DNA from: Planctomycetaceae bacterium
Lineage (GTDB): Bacteria > Planctomycetota > Planctomycetia > Planctomycetales > Planctomycetaceae
Direction: 5' to 3'
Length of the DNA: 44,798 nucleotides
Assembly: GCA_020426325.1 (NCBI GenBank)
Contig: JAGQQG010000050.1
Span: forward strand, 1 to 44,798
Below are positions 1 to 8,408 of the stretch, piece after piece. Position 1 is the first letter of the stretch; each line of letters begins with the position of its first letter. The notes beneath the pieces were generated by a model. That model saw only the letters and a list, made by a program, of their open reading frames with translations. It made no database searches and was not told where the DNA came from. A program made the translations under genes and the position numbers.

Positions 1-5
1 CCTCC
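1..5 (-). promoter_or_regulatory. Possible Shine-Dalgarno of a gene beyond the left edge
   Basis: Read on the minus strand, the window ends in GGAGG, about 45 bases after the dnaG stop. This would be a good ribosome binding site for a co-directional gene just outside the window. Many bacteria place rpoD after dnaG, but nothing of that gene is visible here. Confidence 0.3.
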
Positions 6-49
6 GGGATGCTTGAACGAAGTGGTGGATTGGTCGGGAAATGACCAGG

Positions 50-2008
50 TCACCCCGTCGCTTGATTGGATGCTCGCTTCTGGTGAAATTCCGAAAACTG
101 ACGCAAGAGTTTTTCCGTCTCGTCGTCGTCCAGAGAGCGCGATCCCTCGCACTTCTCGGAGAGTTCAACCACTCTCCGTTGATGTGACTGTTCTTCCCGG
201 CGCCATTTGAGGTTATCAAGTGACCGCCGAAGGAGGAGAGGACAGTCGTCCGTCGTGTTGCTACCGCGATGCGTGTCCGCCGCTGCGCGGAGTTTGTCTT
301 CAATTCGTTTGGTGCTCGCCTGTTCGCCCAGCCACACTGCGAGTTGTTTCGCTGCTTCATTCCCATCCAGAGCAGAAAGCAACCGACCGAACGTTACCTG
401 TTCCTCGCCCAGTTCATCGATGTCGATGCACGCCTGGGCGATGGTTCGCAGTGTGGGGTTGGTGAAGTCGTCTGTCCCAATTTCCTGTCTCACCCTCGTG
501 GTCCACAGGGGAGCACCGATGATGCACTGAAGCAGATCGCATTCCAGCCGATCGTCCCGAGTGGGCTGTCCCTGGAGAATTCGCTTCACCGTAACCGGCA
601 CCTCTGCTCGATCGACACGGTGCACTGACTGTCTCGTTTGAGACTGACTCTGTGGCACACCTTGCCGTGCCTGTTTGTATTGTTCCCGCACCACATCCTC
701 TGACAGGCCCAAACGCTCAGCTGTCCGGTGAAGGAGCAGGTCTTCCCGGACGTTCTTCGCCAAACGAGGCACCTCCGCCATCATACTGACGACATCCGCG
801 AGAATTCGCTGGCGCCCATCGACCGTCTGCAACCCGTGCCGATTACGGGAGGCATTGAAGACAAAGTCAAAGGCTTCCGGAGCAGATTCGATCATTTGTT
901 GCAGTCGTTCTGGTCCGTGGTTTGTCACAAACTCTGCCGGGTCTTCCCCCGATGGCAGGGTGAGGATGCGCAGGTCGACATCCTGTGCGAGGAACCGGGA
1001 GACGGCACGTTCGGAGGCCTTCTGTCCCGCTTCATCGCCGTCGTACACGAGGACGACTCGCTTCGCAAATCGTTTGATCGTTGTGACCTGCATTTCTGTC
1101 AGTGCCGTCCCCAGTGTTGCGACCACGTTTCGCAAGCCCGCCTGATGCAGGGCAATGCAATCCGTGTACCCTTCCGTGACCACAACCGTCTGAGAGTCCT
1201 TCATCTCCTCTCGGGCGTGATTTAACGCATAAACGAGGCGGCTTTTGTGAAAGACCGGGTTCTCATTACTGTTGACATATTTACCAAAACTAGCATCTGC
1301 TCCTGGTAAAACACGTCCTCCGAAGCCGACAGGCTGTCCACGCTCGTTGTGAATCGGGAACATGACCCGATCCCGGAAATAGTCGTAATGACCCGGACCA
1401 TTGTCACGTTCTCTCGCGAGTCCGACGGACACCAGCTGTTGCGGGGTGAATTTTCCGCGCGATTGATCCAGCAGCCACGACCAAGCATTCGGAGCGTAAC
1501 CCAGCCGAAACTGTTCGACCGTCTCCCGAGTGAAGCCTCGCTCTGCGAGATACTTTCGCACTGGTTCCGCAGCCGGATCATTCTTCAGGGAGTGATGAAA
1601 CAAACCTTGTGCCCACAACAGGGCTTCGTGGAGTTTCGCCTTGTCGAGACCCGGTGTTCCCGGTCGCTGCTGACCTCGTGCCGGAATCGGAACGTTCGCC
1701 CGGAGTGCGAGAATCTCCAGTGCCTCACGGAACTCGACGTTCTCCCGCTGCATCACAAAGGTGAAGCAGTCTCCCCCCGTATTGCAGACCCAGCAGCGGA
1801 AAGACTGCTGATCCGGATAGACACGCATCGAGGGGTTATGATCTTCGTGAAAGGGGCAAAGCCCGACGAACTCGCGTCCGCCGCGCATGCTCTGCAGCCG
1901 GACCGCTTCACCCACCAGCCCGACAATGTCGGTCTTGGCACGAACCGTTTCCTTGAAATCGTTCGACGGCTCAGCAGACACCCGCACCTCCGAATACGAC
2001 ACGATCAC
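50..2008 (-). CDS. dnaG: DNA primase DnaG
   Basis: Makes the RNA primers for DNA replication and works with the replicative helicase. The 652-residue protein has the family's order of parts: an N-terminal zinc-binding domain with Cys51, His54, Cys72 and Cys75; a primase core with the FGGR segment near 229-232; a TOPRIM domain with Glu279 in the TEGY segment and the DGD motif at 323-325; and a charged helical C-terminal part of about 150 residues that should be the helicase-binding domain. Length is normal to slightly long. The start used is a GTG without a clear Shine-Dalgarno. Another GTG eight codons in is possible, since homologues usually begin close to the conserved DFKETVRAKTDIV segment at 17-29. 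Confidence 0.97.
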   Translation of the reverse strand: MIVSYSEVRVSAEPSNDFKETVRAKTDIVGLVGEAVRLQSMRGGREFVGLCPFHEDHNPSMRVYPDQQSFRCWVCNTGGDCFTFVMQRENVEFREALEILALRANVPIPARGQQRPGTPGLDKAKLHEALLWAQGLFHHSLKNDPAAEPVRKYLAERGFTRETVEQFRLGYAPNAWSWLLDQSRGKFTPQQLVSVGLARERDNGPGHYDYFRDRVMFPIHNERGQPVGFGGRVLPGADASFGKYVNSNENPVFHKSRLVYALNHAREEMKDSQTVVVTEGYTDCIALHQAGLRNVVATLGTALTEMQVTTIKRFAKRVVLVYDGDEAGQKASERAVSRFLAQDVDLRILTLPSGEDPAEFVTNHGPERLQQMIESAPEAFDFVFNASRNRHGLQTVDGRQRILADVVSMMAEVPRLAKNVREDLLLHRTAERLGLSEDVVREQYKQARQGVPQSQSQTRQSVHRVDRAEVPVTVKRILQGQPTRDDRLECDLLQCIIGAPLWTTRVRQEIGTDDFTNPTLRTIAQACIDIDELGEEQVTFGRLLSALDGNEAAKQLAVWLGEQASTKRIEDKLRAAADTHRGSNTTDDCPLLLRRSLDNLKWRREEQSHQRRVVELSEKCEGSRSLDDDETEKLLRQFSEFHQKRASNQATG

Positions 2009-2608
2009 AAGGACTCAACACACAAGCTGTCAAAGCCACAGTGATTCCGCAGCTCCAATCGCCAGTCGTCATGACGGCCTCATCAAGGCCGATCAGATGG
2101 GAGGAGTGTCGGTCTTGTCAAGACCTGCGACAAGTGTACGAATAGTCACAATCGGCCCCGATCATCGACATTGATCCCACCAAAGGATTCTACTCCACGC
2201 CACGACATGGTCAAGAAATCGGCGGATCTTCCACGAGTGTTCCTCGTACCACAACCCAATGACCGATCGAGAGTTAAAGAACCCCCTCACCGTTCACCCC
2301 TCCGCAGCACCACCACACGGAGCATCACCCACAAGCCGCCTCAAGCGATCATCCCGCGCGACCGTCAGGCTCCACCCCTAAAACACTCGACACTTGGGAG
2401 ATCGGGACGCTGCCAACAGGGCAGGCACTGTTTATTCAATGACGATTCAAACTGGCAAAGCAGCGTTGATCCAGCCGGTACAGGACGAATGACACTCCGC
2501 CAAAGATCGATGAGGCGAACTTGATCATGGGCAGAGCATCCTTCTATCGCTTTGCCACCAGACCTTTGGGACCTCCAGTTGGGGCACTCTGCTTATCACA
2601 CACGTCAG
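2009..2608. other. 600-base gap between hisS and dnaG, no convincing gene
   Basis: Open frames here (for example plus strand 2171-2524) are rich in Arg, Pro, Thr and Ser, have no recognisable domain and no ribosome binding site, and look like chance frames. A TTGACA hexamer lies on the minus strand at 2028-2033, just upstream of dnaG, but the matching -10 position is poor and would fall on the start codon. No tRNA or strong terminator is seen. Confidence 0.5.
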
Positions 2609-3937
2609 TCAATTTGAGAGCAATTCTTGAAGCGTCGGCAAAAGCTGATCGCCTGGTATCTGATGTTGGTTGCCTTGGGAAAGGTCTTTGAGTTGCCATT
2701 CTCCCTGGGCGAACTCCTGTGAACCGGCGATCAGGGCGAAGCGGAAGCCTTTGCGGTCTGCGTACTGCAGTTGCTTTTTGAGAGGACGCGACTGGGGGTA
2801 AACCTCGGTTGCGATGCCTTCGCTTCTGAGTTGGCGGGCCATCCGGAGATAGTCGCCGCTGTGGGACTCGTCGAAGAACACGATCAGCACAGATGCTGGT
2901 GTTGATGTGCTGTCTAATCGTCCGAGTTCCTCCATTGCGGCGAGGAGCCGGTCGAGACCGAGGCTGGCACCGACTCCGGGGAGCGGTTGGCTCGTAAACA
3001 GGTCTGCGAGGTTGTCGTAGCGACCGCCTGAGCAGACGCTGCCGATGTCCGGCAGGTCGTCCAGGAATGTCTCGTAAATAGTGCCCGTGTAATAGTCCAA
3101 ACCGCGCGCGATTGAGACGTCGAGGGCCACGCGTTCATCGGCCACGCCTGCTGTGCGGACGGCATCAAACAGTTGTCGCAACCGATTAACCCCTTCCAGT
3201 CCGCGTTCGTTGCCGTTCAGCAGCGATTCGACCTGATTCAGGACGTCCGAGGGGGAACCGGATAACTCTGCAAACGCGAGCACCTTTGCCGCCTGTTGCT
3301 CTTCGACACCGGGCAGGGAAGTGAGTTCAGTGAGAACGTTGTCGCGGCCGATCTTGGGAAGCTTGTCGAGTGCCCGGAGGACGCCGGTCGACTGCTCAGC
3401 CAGGTTGAGAGTCTCCAGCAGTCCGTTCAGCAATTGACGATGATTGACGCGGATTGTGAAACGCTCGAACCCGATGCGGGTGATCAGGTCGTGAATGACC
3501 AGCAGTGTTTCGATGTCAGCGATGTTGGAATCGGTGCCGATTGTGTCGAAGTCACACTGAATGAACTCGCGATACCGCCCGCGTTGCGGCTTCTCGGCCC
3601 GCCAGACGGGGGCGATGTGATACCGCTTGAAGGGGGTGCCGATGTCGTTGAGATGTTGAGCTGCGAACCGGGCGAACGGAATCGTCAGGTCGAACCGCAT
3701 CGCGACGTCTCGGTCCCCCTGATCCTGAAACCGGAACATCTGCTTGTCGGTCTCGTCGCCCCCTTTCCCGAGGAGGATTTCGCTGTATTCGAGAGCCGGC
3801 GTATCGATGGGGCTGAACCCGTAGCTGCGATACACCTCACGAGCAATGGCGGTCAATTCCTCTCTCGCCATCGCGAGTCCGGGCAGAGAATCGCGAAAGC
3901 CTTTGAGAGTCTGCGGTTTGATGAGCGACTTGGACAC
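2609..3937 (-). CDS. hisS: Histidyl-tRNA synthetase
   Basis: Cytosolic class II aminoacyl-tRNA synthetase that charges tRNA-His. The 442-residue protein opens with the typical TLKGFRD segment. It has the GKGGDETDKQMFRF segment at 58-70, motif 2 with Arg113 (VWRAEKPQRGRYREF, 111-125), the histidine-binding RGLDYYTG box at 278-285 and motif 3 with Arg330 (GASLGLDRL). The last 95 residues form the anticodon-binding domain (VLIVFFDES..., SRPLKKQLQYAD). Length matches the family (about 420-440). The start is GTG with no clear Shine-Dalgarno. It lies 58 bases after the YkgJ-like gene on the same strand, so the two may share a transcript. Confidence 0.97.
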   Translation of the reverse strand: MSKSLIKPQTLKGFRDSLPGLAMAREELTAIAREVYRSYGFSPIDTPALEYSEILLGKGGDETDKQMFRFQDQGDRDVAMRFDLTIPFARFAAQHLNDIGTPFKRYHIAPVWRAEKPQRGRYREFIQCDFDTIGTDSNIADIETLLVIHDLITRIGFERFTIRVNHRQLLNGLLETLNLAEQSTGVLRALDKLPKIGRDNVLTELTSLPGVEEQQAAKVLAFAELSGSPSDVLNQVESLLNGNERGLEGVNRLRQLFDAVRTAGVADERVALDVSIARGLDYYTGTIYETFLDDLPDIGSVCSGGRYDNLADLFTSQPLPGVGASLGLDRLLAAMEELGRLDSTSTPASVLIVFFDESHSGDYLRMARQLRSEGIATEVYPQSRPLKKQLQYADRKGFRFALIAGSQEFAQGEWQLKDLSQGNQHQIPGDQLLPTLQELLSN

Positions 3938-3995
3938 GATGAAATCAGGACAGAAGTTCGAAGATGTTTGAAATGACGACGAGAACCAGCAGTCG

Positions 3996-4442
3996 TCAGA
4001 CGCTGCTCAATACTGGCAGTTTGAGGTCGGACACACTCTCTGCCTGTTTGGGAACAGGGAATTTGTCCGGGAGCACGGCTTCGGCGTACTCCCAGAGTTG
4101 CTCGGGGGTCTCGAAGAACTTGTCGTAGACCGCATCATCCTCGAACTCACACTCGTCGGTCGTGTAGGCACGGCAGATATCAGGCCGGGTCTCATAGATG
4201 CCACACATGTAGTCTTCGCGGATGTGTTTGCAGTCAGCCATCACCATCAGGTACCACGTTTCGTCCTCGACGAAGATGGCCACGTTGCCGTGCAGCATGT
4301 ACCAGCGGATGTGATCGAAATCCTGACGGGTTTCCGGGGCGTCGATCGGGAGAGCGAAGTAACGGCAACACTTGGCCGTACAATAGTCACAGGCGACCTC
4401 TCCCGGTTTGAGATCTTTCCTCTTCATACGTGGTCGACTCAT
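3996..4442 (-). CDS. YkgJ-type cysteine-cluster protein
   Basis: A 148-residue soluble protein with the Cys pattern of the YkgJ / UPF0153 putative zinc- or iron-chelating family: Cys18, Cys21, Cys25 and Cys26, followed by Cys71, Cys80, the TRPDICR segment with Cys90, and Cys98. The cysteines probably bind a metal or an Fe-S cluster. The cellular role of the family is not firmly known. The gene is 58 bases upstream of hisS on the same strand and is divergent from the coiled-coil gene at 4828. Confidence 0.85.
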   Translation of the reverse strand: MSRPRMKRKDLKPGEVACDYCTAKCCRYFALPIDAPETRQDFDHIRWYMLHGNVAIFVEDETWYLMVMADCKHIREDYMCGIYETRPDICRAYTTDECEFEDDAVYDKFFETPEQLWEYAEAVLPDKFPVPKQAESVSDLKLPVLSSV

Positions 4443-4827
4443 CCTGATCGCCTTCTGCTAATAATACCGGGTGGCACGGACATTCTTGTCCGTGAATCCA
4501 GAGAAATCACAGGCAGGAATGCCTGTGTCAGCTTCTTCAACGGACAGCCAGCGGGCAGTGTAGTTGCTGGAACAGTCAGTGTGTATCCCCCGTTGACCGC
4601 TCTATCAGGGCTTCCGTAGGATTGACTGATGTGAGAGGTCGGAAGGAGGAAGGGGTTCGGCCCTCACGATCGCTGTGATTGGCAAAATGCGTCAAATCCC
4701 ACCGTTTGCTGCTTCTTGCCAAAATGTCGTGTAAACCCCCTTCTGCGACCGATGGAAAACGAAACGGGTCACTGTGGTTGCTACAATGAACCGACTGTTC
4801 TTCGTCCTTCGAGTTCCAGGTTGACGC
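4443..4827. other. Divergent intergenic region with paired palindromes
   Basis: This 385-base stretch separates the minus-strand YkgJ gene from the plus-strand coiled-coil gene and should hold promoters for both. Its clearest content is two perfect hairpins at 4475-4527, listed separately. The minus frame over 4576-4833 has no recognisable content. Confidence 0.5.
4475..4527. repeat. Tandem pair of palindromes (CACRGRCA-N4-TGYCYGTG type)
   Basis: Two perfect 8-bp stems, each with a 4-base loop, lie 13 bases apart. Unit 1 (4475-4494) pairs CACGGACA with TGTCCGTG around TTCT. Unit 2 (4508-4527) pairs CACAGGCA with TGCCTGTG around GGAA. The two stems differ at two positions, and both changes are compensated on the other arm. 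A third unit of the same pattern is at 28169-28194. This looks like a small dispersed repeat that is maintained as a structure. Confidence 0.7.
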
Positions 4828-5787
4828 ATGCATACTCTCAGTAAAGTCCTGCTCGGATTTGTCGCTGTGGCGGCAATCGCTGCGATCTTCCTGACGTCAA
4901 TGCTGTATGACGCCCGGAACGAGTGGCTCAAACGTGTCACCACGCGACAGGAGACCGTGGCGAAAACTGAGGAAGACATTCGCAAGAAATCCCTGGTGGT
5001 CAGCGACCTGCAGAACGATGTGAACCGCCTCATGATGAACTGGGGCCGTTCGTGGGAGATCGCTCCGCAGAATGTCACGTTGCTTGACCCGGAGACCGGA
5101 GCCGTAGGACTGCAACTCGGTCTGAATGACGGGCTTGCAGTGCAGGAAAGTGCTGCTCAACAGGCGGGACAGGATCGTCTGCTCCCGACGATCTACCTGT
5201 TTGGAAACTCGCAGGATGGTACGGTCAGTTATCTGGGTGCCTTTCGAGTGACCCAAGTGACACCCGATCAGACAGCTGCTCAGCTCATTCGTCCCCCCCT
5301 CCCGGGTGAAGTCGATCAATGGCAGGTCCTGGCCGCCAATGGCATCCGTGTCTGGAACAACATCCCCAACAGCTGGCTCTCGTTGAATTCCAAATATCAG
5401 GGTCAGATCACCGAAGCTCAGCAGACTGTACAGGATGAAGAGGGACGGCTGGCGACACTGGAGGTACTGAACCAGAAATCCCAGGAACAACTGGCACGCC
5501 GCATGGCAGAACTCGAAGGGGACAACGATCCGCTCCCCGGAGCAAATCAGGATGTGATCGACGGACTGGTTCAGACCCTCAGAAACGAGGAGTCGACACG
5601 TAATCAGCAATTGCAGGTTCTCGATCAGCTCCGACATGAGTATCATGCCAAGTACAACGAATTGATCGACCTGCTGCAGCGAAACCGGAATCTCGAGAAA
5701 CAGCTTCCGCAACCGGGGACGGAGAGCGAGCCCTCAACTGATCAGGCCACATTTGGGCAGTTGGAAGCAGAAGCCACAGTCCGGTAG
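4828..5787 (+). CDS. Membrane-anchored coiled-coil protein, function unknown
   Basis: I do not recognise a named family. The 319-residue protein has one N-terminal membrane segment (about 7-25), a charged helical stretch (about 30-70) and a middle part of mixed strand character (about 80-185). A second long Gln/Glu-rich coiled coil follows (about 195-295), then a short acidic, disordered tail. One anchor, a short cytoplasmic N-terminus and a large exported helical body suggest an envelope scaffold or structural protein. It is 64 bases upstream of the rhomboid protease gene on the same strand and may be co-transcribed with it. Confidence 0.75.
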   Translation: MHTLSKVLLGFVAVAAIAAIFLTSMLYDARNEWLKRVTTRQETVAKTEEDIRKKSLVVSDLQNDVNRLMMNWGRSWEIAPQNVTLLDPETGAVGLQLGLNDGLAVQESAAQQAGQDRLLPTIYLFGNSQDGTVSYLGAFRVTQVTPDQTAAQLIRPPLPGEVDQWQVLAANGIRVWNNIPNSWLSLNSKYQGQITEAQQTVQDEEGRLATLEVLNQKSQEQLARRMAELEGDNDPLPGANQDVIDGLVQTLRNEESTRNQQLQVLDQLRHEYHAKYNELIDLLQRNRNLEKQLPQPGTESEPSTDQATFGQLEAEATVR

Positions 5788-5851
5788 AGCGATAATCGAG
5801 TGATCGGACCGTGCTGCGAGGCGATGTCAACAGGGAGGCCGCGTACGCCTG

Positions 5852-6727
5852 ATGGGGATTGAGAGCCGCGACTACTTGCGAAGCGATGACGCCCCCCGTT
5901 CCAGGGGCGGGACCTTGCAGGGAACGAATGTCGTCAAGGCACTGATCATCGCCAACGTCGTGGTGTTTGTCCTGCAGTTGCTGACGGCCCAGAGTGGCCT
6001 TGTCGAATACTGGCTGGCGTTAGGTCCAGACCTGGTCACGGAGAAGTTCCAGATTTGGCGACTGCTGACATATGCGTTCTGTCACTCGCCTTTTTCTATC
6101 TTCCACATCCTGATGAACATGTACATCCTGTACGTGACAGGAACGCGAGTTCAGTCGTACTACGGGCCGAAGGAGTTCCTGCTGTTCTATCTCTCGGCTG
6201 CCGTCTTGTCGGGACTGGGCTTTGTGCTCATGGAACTGGTGTTGGGGCGGGGTGGGTACGCCATCGGTGCCTCCGGCGCCGTCGCGGCAGTGTTTATCGT
6301 CTATGCGATGCGCCATCCACGTGAAGTCTGGTTGCTGTTCTTCGTGATTCCCATACAGGTTCGCTGGCTCTGTATTGGATTCATCATTTACGACTTGCAC
6401 CCTGTGCTTCTGGAACTCGGGGGACAACAGATGGGTTCGGGAGTTGCTCACGCGGCACACTTGGGAGGCTATCTGTTTGGCTTCCTGTACGAACGGAATC
6501 ACTGGCATCTCAGCGGCCACCTTTCTGGGATGTCAACGAACAAGTTCAAACTCCCGAGGCGAAGAAGTCATCTGAAGGTTTACACACCTGCGGATGAGTC
6601 AGAGAATCTGGAGGCACGCGTGGACGAACTGCTGCAAAAAGTTCACGAGCAGGGGGAAGCCAGCCTCACCGAAGCCGAACGAGCCTTCCTGACCGACGCC
6701 AGCCGCCGGTATCGTACGCGTCTGTGA
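5852..6727 (+). CDS. Rhomboid family intramembrane serine protease
   Basis: Cleaves transmembrane substrates within the membrane. The 291-residue protein has about six hydrophobic helices between 27 and 213. It carries the HxxxN motif (His85, Asn89), the catalytic GASG motif with Ser141, and the helix-6 catalytic histidine in AHLGG (His203). After the membrane core comes a soluble tail of about 75 residues ending in a short amphipathic domain (about 250-290, VDELLQKVHEQGEASLTEAE) seen in many planctomycete and bacteroidete rhomboids. A GGGAGG lies about 13 bases before the ATG, which is rather far. The substrate is unknown; the anchored protein encoded just upstream is a neighbour worth noting. 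Confidence 0.93.
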   Translation: MGIESRDYLRSDDAPRSRGGTLQGTNVVKALIIANVVVFVLQLLTAQSGLVEYWLALGPDLVTEKFQIWRLLTYAFCHSPFSIFHILMNMYILYVTGTRVQSYYGPKEFLLFYLSAAVLSGLGFVLMELVLGRGGYAIGASGAVAAVFIVYAMRHPREVWLLFFVIPIQVRWLCIGFIIYDLHPVLLELGGQQMGSGVAHAAHLGGYLFGFLYERNHWHLSGHLSGMSTNKFKLPRRRSHLKVYTPADESENLEARVDELLQKVHEQGEASLTEAERAFLTDASRRYRTRL

Positions 6728-6915
6728 AGCTTTGATCGATTGAACCGTTGCTGTGGCTGCAATCAGTGTTCGTCTCACTCTCCAAGTTGTCCGGCGGGCG
6801 ACACAACTCTCGACTGTTCGCTATACTTGCTTCGGCGGATGCTGAAGGAAGTGTAAGTGACGCTTCCGCGGCGGATGCACTCGATGAGCGACCCAGTGGT
6901 CACAGGGAGGACCCG

Positions 6916-8148
6916 ATGCACAACGTGCTTGCTTTAATTCTCGCCGGAGGCAAGGGAACGCGACTGGAACCGTTGACGCGGGATCGCGCGAAACCGGCGG
7001 TTCCATTCGGTGGCGTTTATCGGATCATTGACTTTACGCTATCGAACTGCATCAACAGCGGGCTCCGGAAGATGGTCCTCCTGACGCAGTACAAAGCGTT
7101 GAGTCTCGACCGGCACATCAATCTCAGCTGGAGGTTTCTGTGCCGGGAGCTTGAAGAGTTCATTGATGTCCTCCCCCCAGAGCAGAGGATCGCTGAACAG
7201 TGGTATCAGGGAACGGCGGATGCGGTCTATCAGAATATCTACGCCATCGAGGACATCTCTGCTGAGCACATCCTGATCCTCGCGGGGGATCACATCTACA
7301 AGATGGATTACTCGGAACTGGTCCGGGACCATATCCAAACGAACGCAGACGCGACGATCGCCTGCCTGCCTGTCGATTGCGAACAGGGGCGAGACTTCGG
7401 CGTCATGGGCATCGACGATGAGCGCAGGGTCGTCCGGTTCGAGGAGAAGCCGGAGTCCCCATTTCCGATGCCTGGTGATCCGAGCCAGTGCCTTGCGTCG
7501 ATGGGGATTTATGTCTTCAAGACCAAGTTCCTGTTTGATGAGCTGTGCCGCGATGCGACGCTCCCCGCCAGTCACCACGATTTTGGCAAGGACATCATTC
7601 CCTCAATCATTCACACGCATCAGGTGCATGCCTTTCCGTTTCATGACAAGAACACTGGAAAGCGGCACTACTGGCGAGACGTGGGCACGCTGGATGCTTA
7701 CTACGAGGCCAACATGGATCTCGTTTCTGTGGATCCGGAACTCAACCTCTACGACCAGTCATGGCCGATTCGTAACTATCACCCGCCCTACCCTCCTCCA
7801 AAGTTTGTGTTTGCTCAGAGGGATGTTGAGCTCCCTCGCGTTGGACGGGCATTGGACAGTCTCGTGTGCGCGGGCACGATTGTCTCAGGCGGACAGGTCG
7901 AGCGGTCGATCCTCGGGCCGGGGGTCCGTATCAACAGCTGGGCCCATGTGGAAGATTCCATTCTGTTCGAGGGAGTGGACGTTGGGCGTAAAGCCCGAGT
8001 CCGCCGTGCCATCATCGACAAGCGTGTCGTCATTCCCGAGGGGATCGAAATCGGATTTGACCCGGATCATGATCGCGAGAGGGGCTTCACTATCACGGAA
8101 TCCGGCATCACCGTGATTGGCAAGCAACATGCGTTCAAACGGCCATGA
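6916..8148 (+). CDS. glgC: Glucose-1-phosphate adenylyltransferase (ADP-glucose pyrophosphorylase)
   Basis: Makes ADP-glucose from glucose-1-phosphate and ATP, the committed step of bacterial glycogen synthesis. The frame is open from 6748, but the start at 6916 is chosen for two reasons: AGGGAGG sits five bases before this ATG, and the protein then opens with the nucleotide-binding segment LILAGGKGTRLEPLT, as homologues do. The 410-residue product shows KPAVPFGG (26-33), WYQGTADAV (97-104), the LAGDHIYKMDY metal site (122-132) and YWRDVGTLDAYYEANM, followed by a left-handed beta-helix C-terminus (SILGPGVRI, SILFEGVDVGRKARVRRAII). Other glycogen genes are not in the window, and it does not look like part of a longer operon. 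Confidence 0.95.
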   Translation: MHNVLALILAGGKGTRLEPLTRDRAKPAVPFGGVYRIIDFTLSNCINSGLRKMVLLTQYKALSLDRHINLSWRFLCRELEEFIDVLPPEQRIAEQWYQGTADAVYQNIYAIEDISAEHILILAGDHIYKMDYSELVRDHIQTNADATIACLPVDCEQGRDFGVMGIDDERRVVRFEEKPESPFPMPGDPSQCLASMGIYVFKTKFLFDELCRDATLPASHHDFGKDIIPSIIHTHQVHAFPFHDKNTGKRHYWRDVGTLDAYYEANMDLVSVDPELNLYDQSWPIRNYHPPYPPPKFVFAQRDVELPRVGRALDSLVCAGTIVSGGQVERSILGPGVRINSWAHVEDSILFEGVDVGRKARVRRAIIDKRVVIPEGIEIGFDPDHDRERGFTITESGITVIGKQHAFKRP

Positions 8149-8203
8149 CATGCAAGATCGTGCAGAGACGCACAGTTGTTTCAGTCTGTTTGTGTGATCG
8201 ACT

Positions 8204-8233
8204 TTGACGTTGTATGAAGGATCGGGGTATATT
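8204..8233 (+). promoter_or_regulatory. Candidate sigma-70-type promoter
   Basis: TTGACG (8204-8209), an 18-base spacer and TATATT (8228-8233) form a fair housekeeping-type promoter. It would give a leader of roughly 170 bases for the Ser/Thr kinase gene that starts at 8409. This is pattern matching only. Confidence 0.4.
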
Positions 8234-8408
8234 TCATGAACATACGTTTCAGTGACACGCTTCTCAGATGTCGACAGTCGTAGAGAGTCCTCCCCCATTG
8301 GAGTGTCACATCAGCAGTTTTGAGGGCCCATCTCAGCAGCATCTCAGGAACGCATACCGTTTCTTACTGATCCTCTGAGCAAACTTCCTTTTTCGGTCCC
8401 TCATTATC

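Noticed and set aside
2028-2033. TTGACA on the minus strand as a dnaG promoter
   Set aside because: At the right spacing the -10 position reads TTGTGA and overlaps the start codon, so support is too weak.
1349-2044. 231-residue plus-strand frame opposite dnaG
   Set aside because: It lies antisense within dnaG over nearly its whole length, is rich in Arg, Ser and His, and has no domain-like content. dnaG is certain, so this is a shadow.
2171-2524. 117-residue plus-strand frame in the hisS-dnaG gap
   Set aside because: Low-complexity Arg/Pro/Ser/Thr composition, no ribosome binding site and no recognisable motif.
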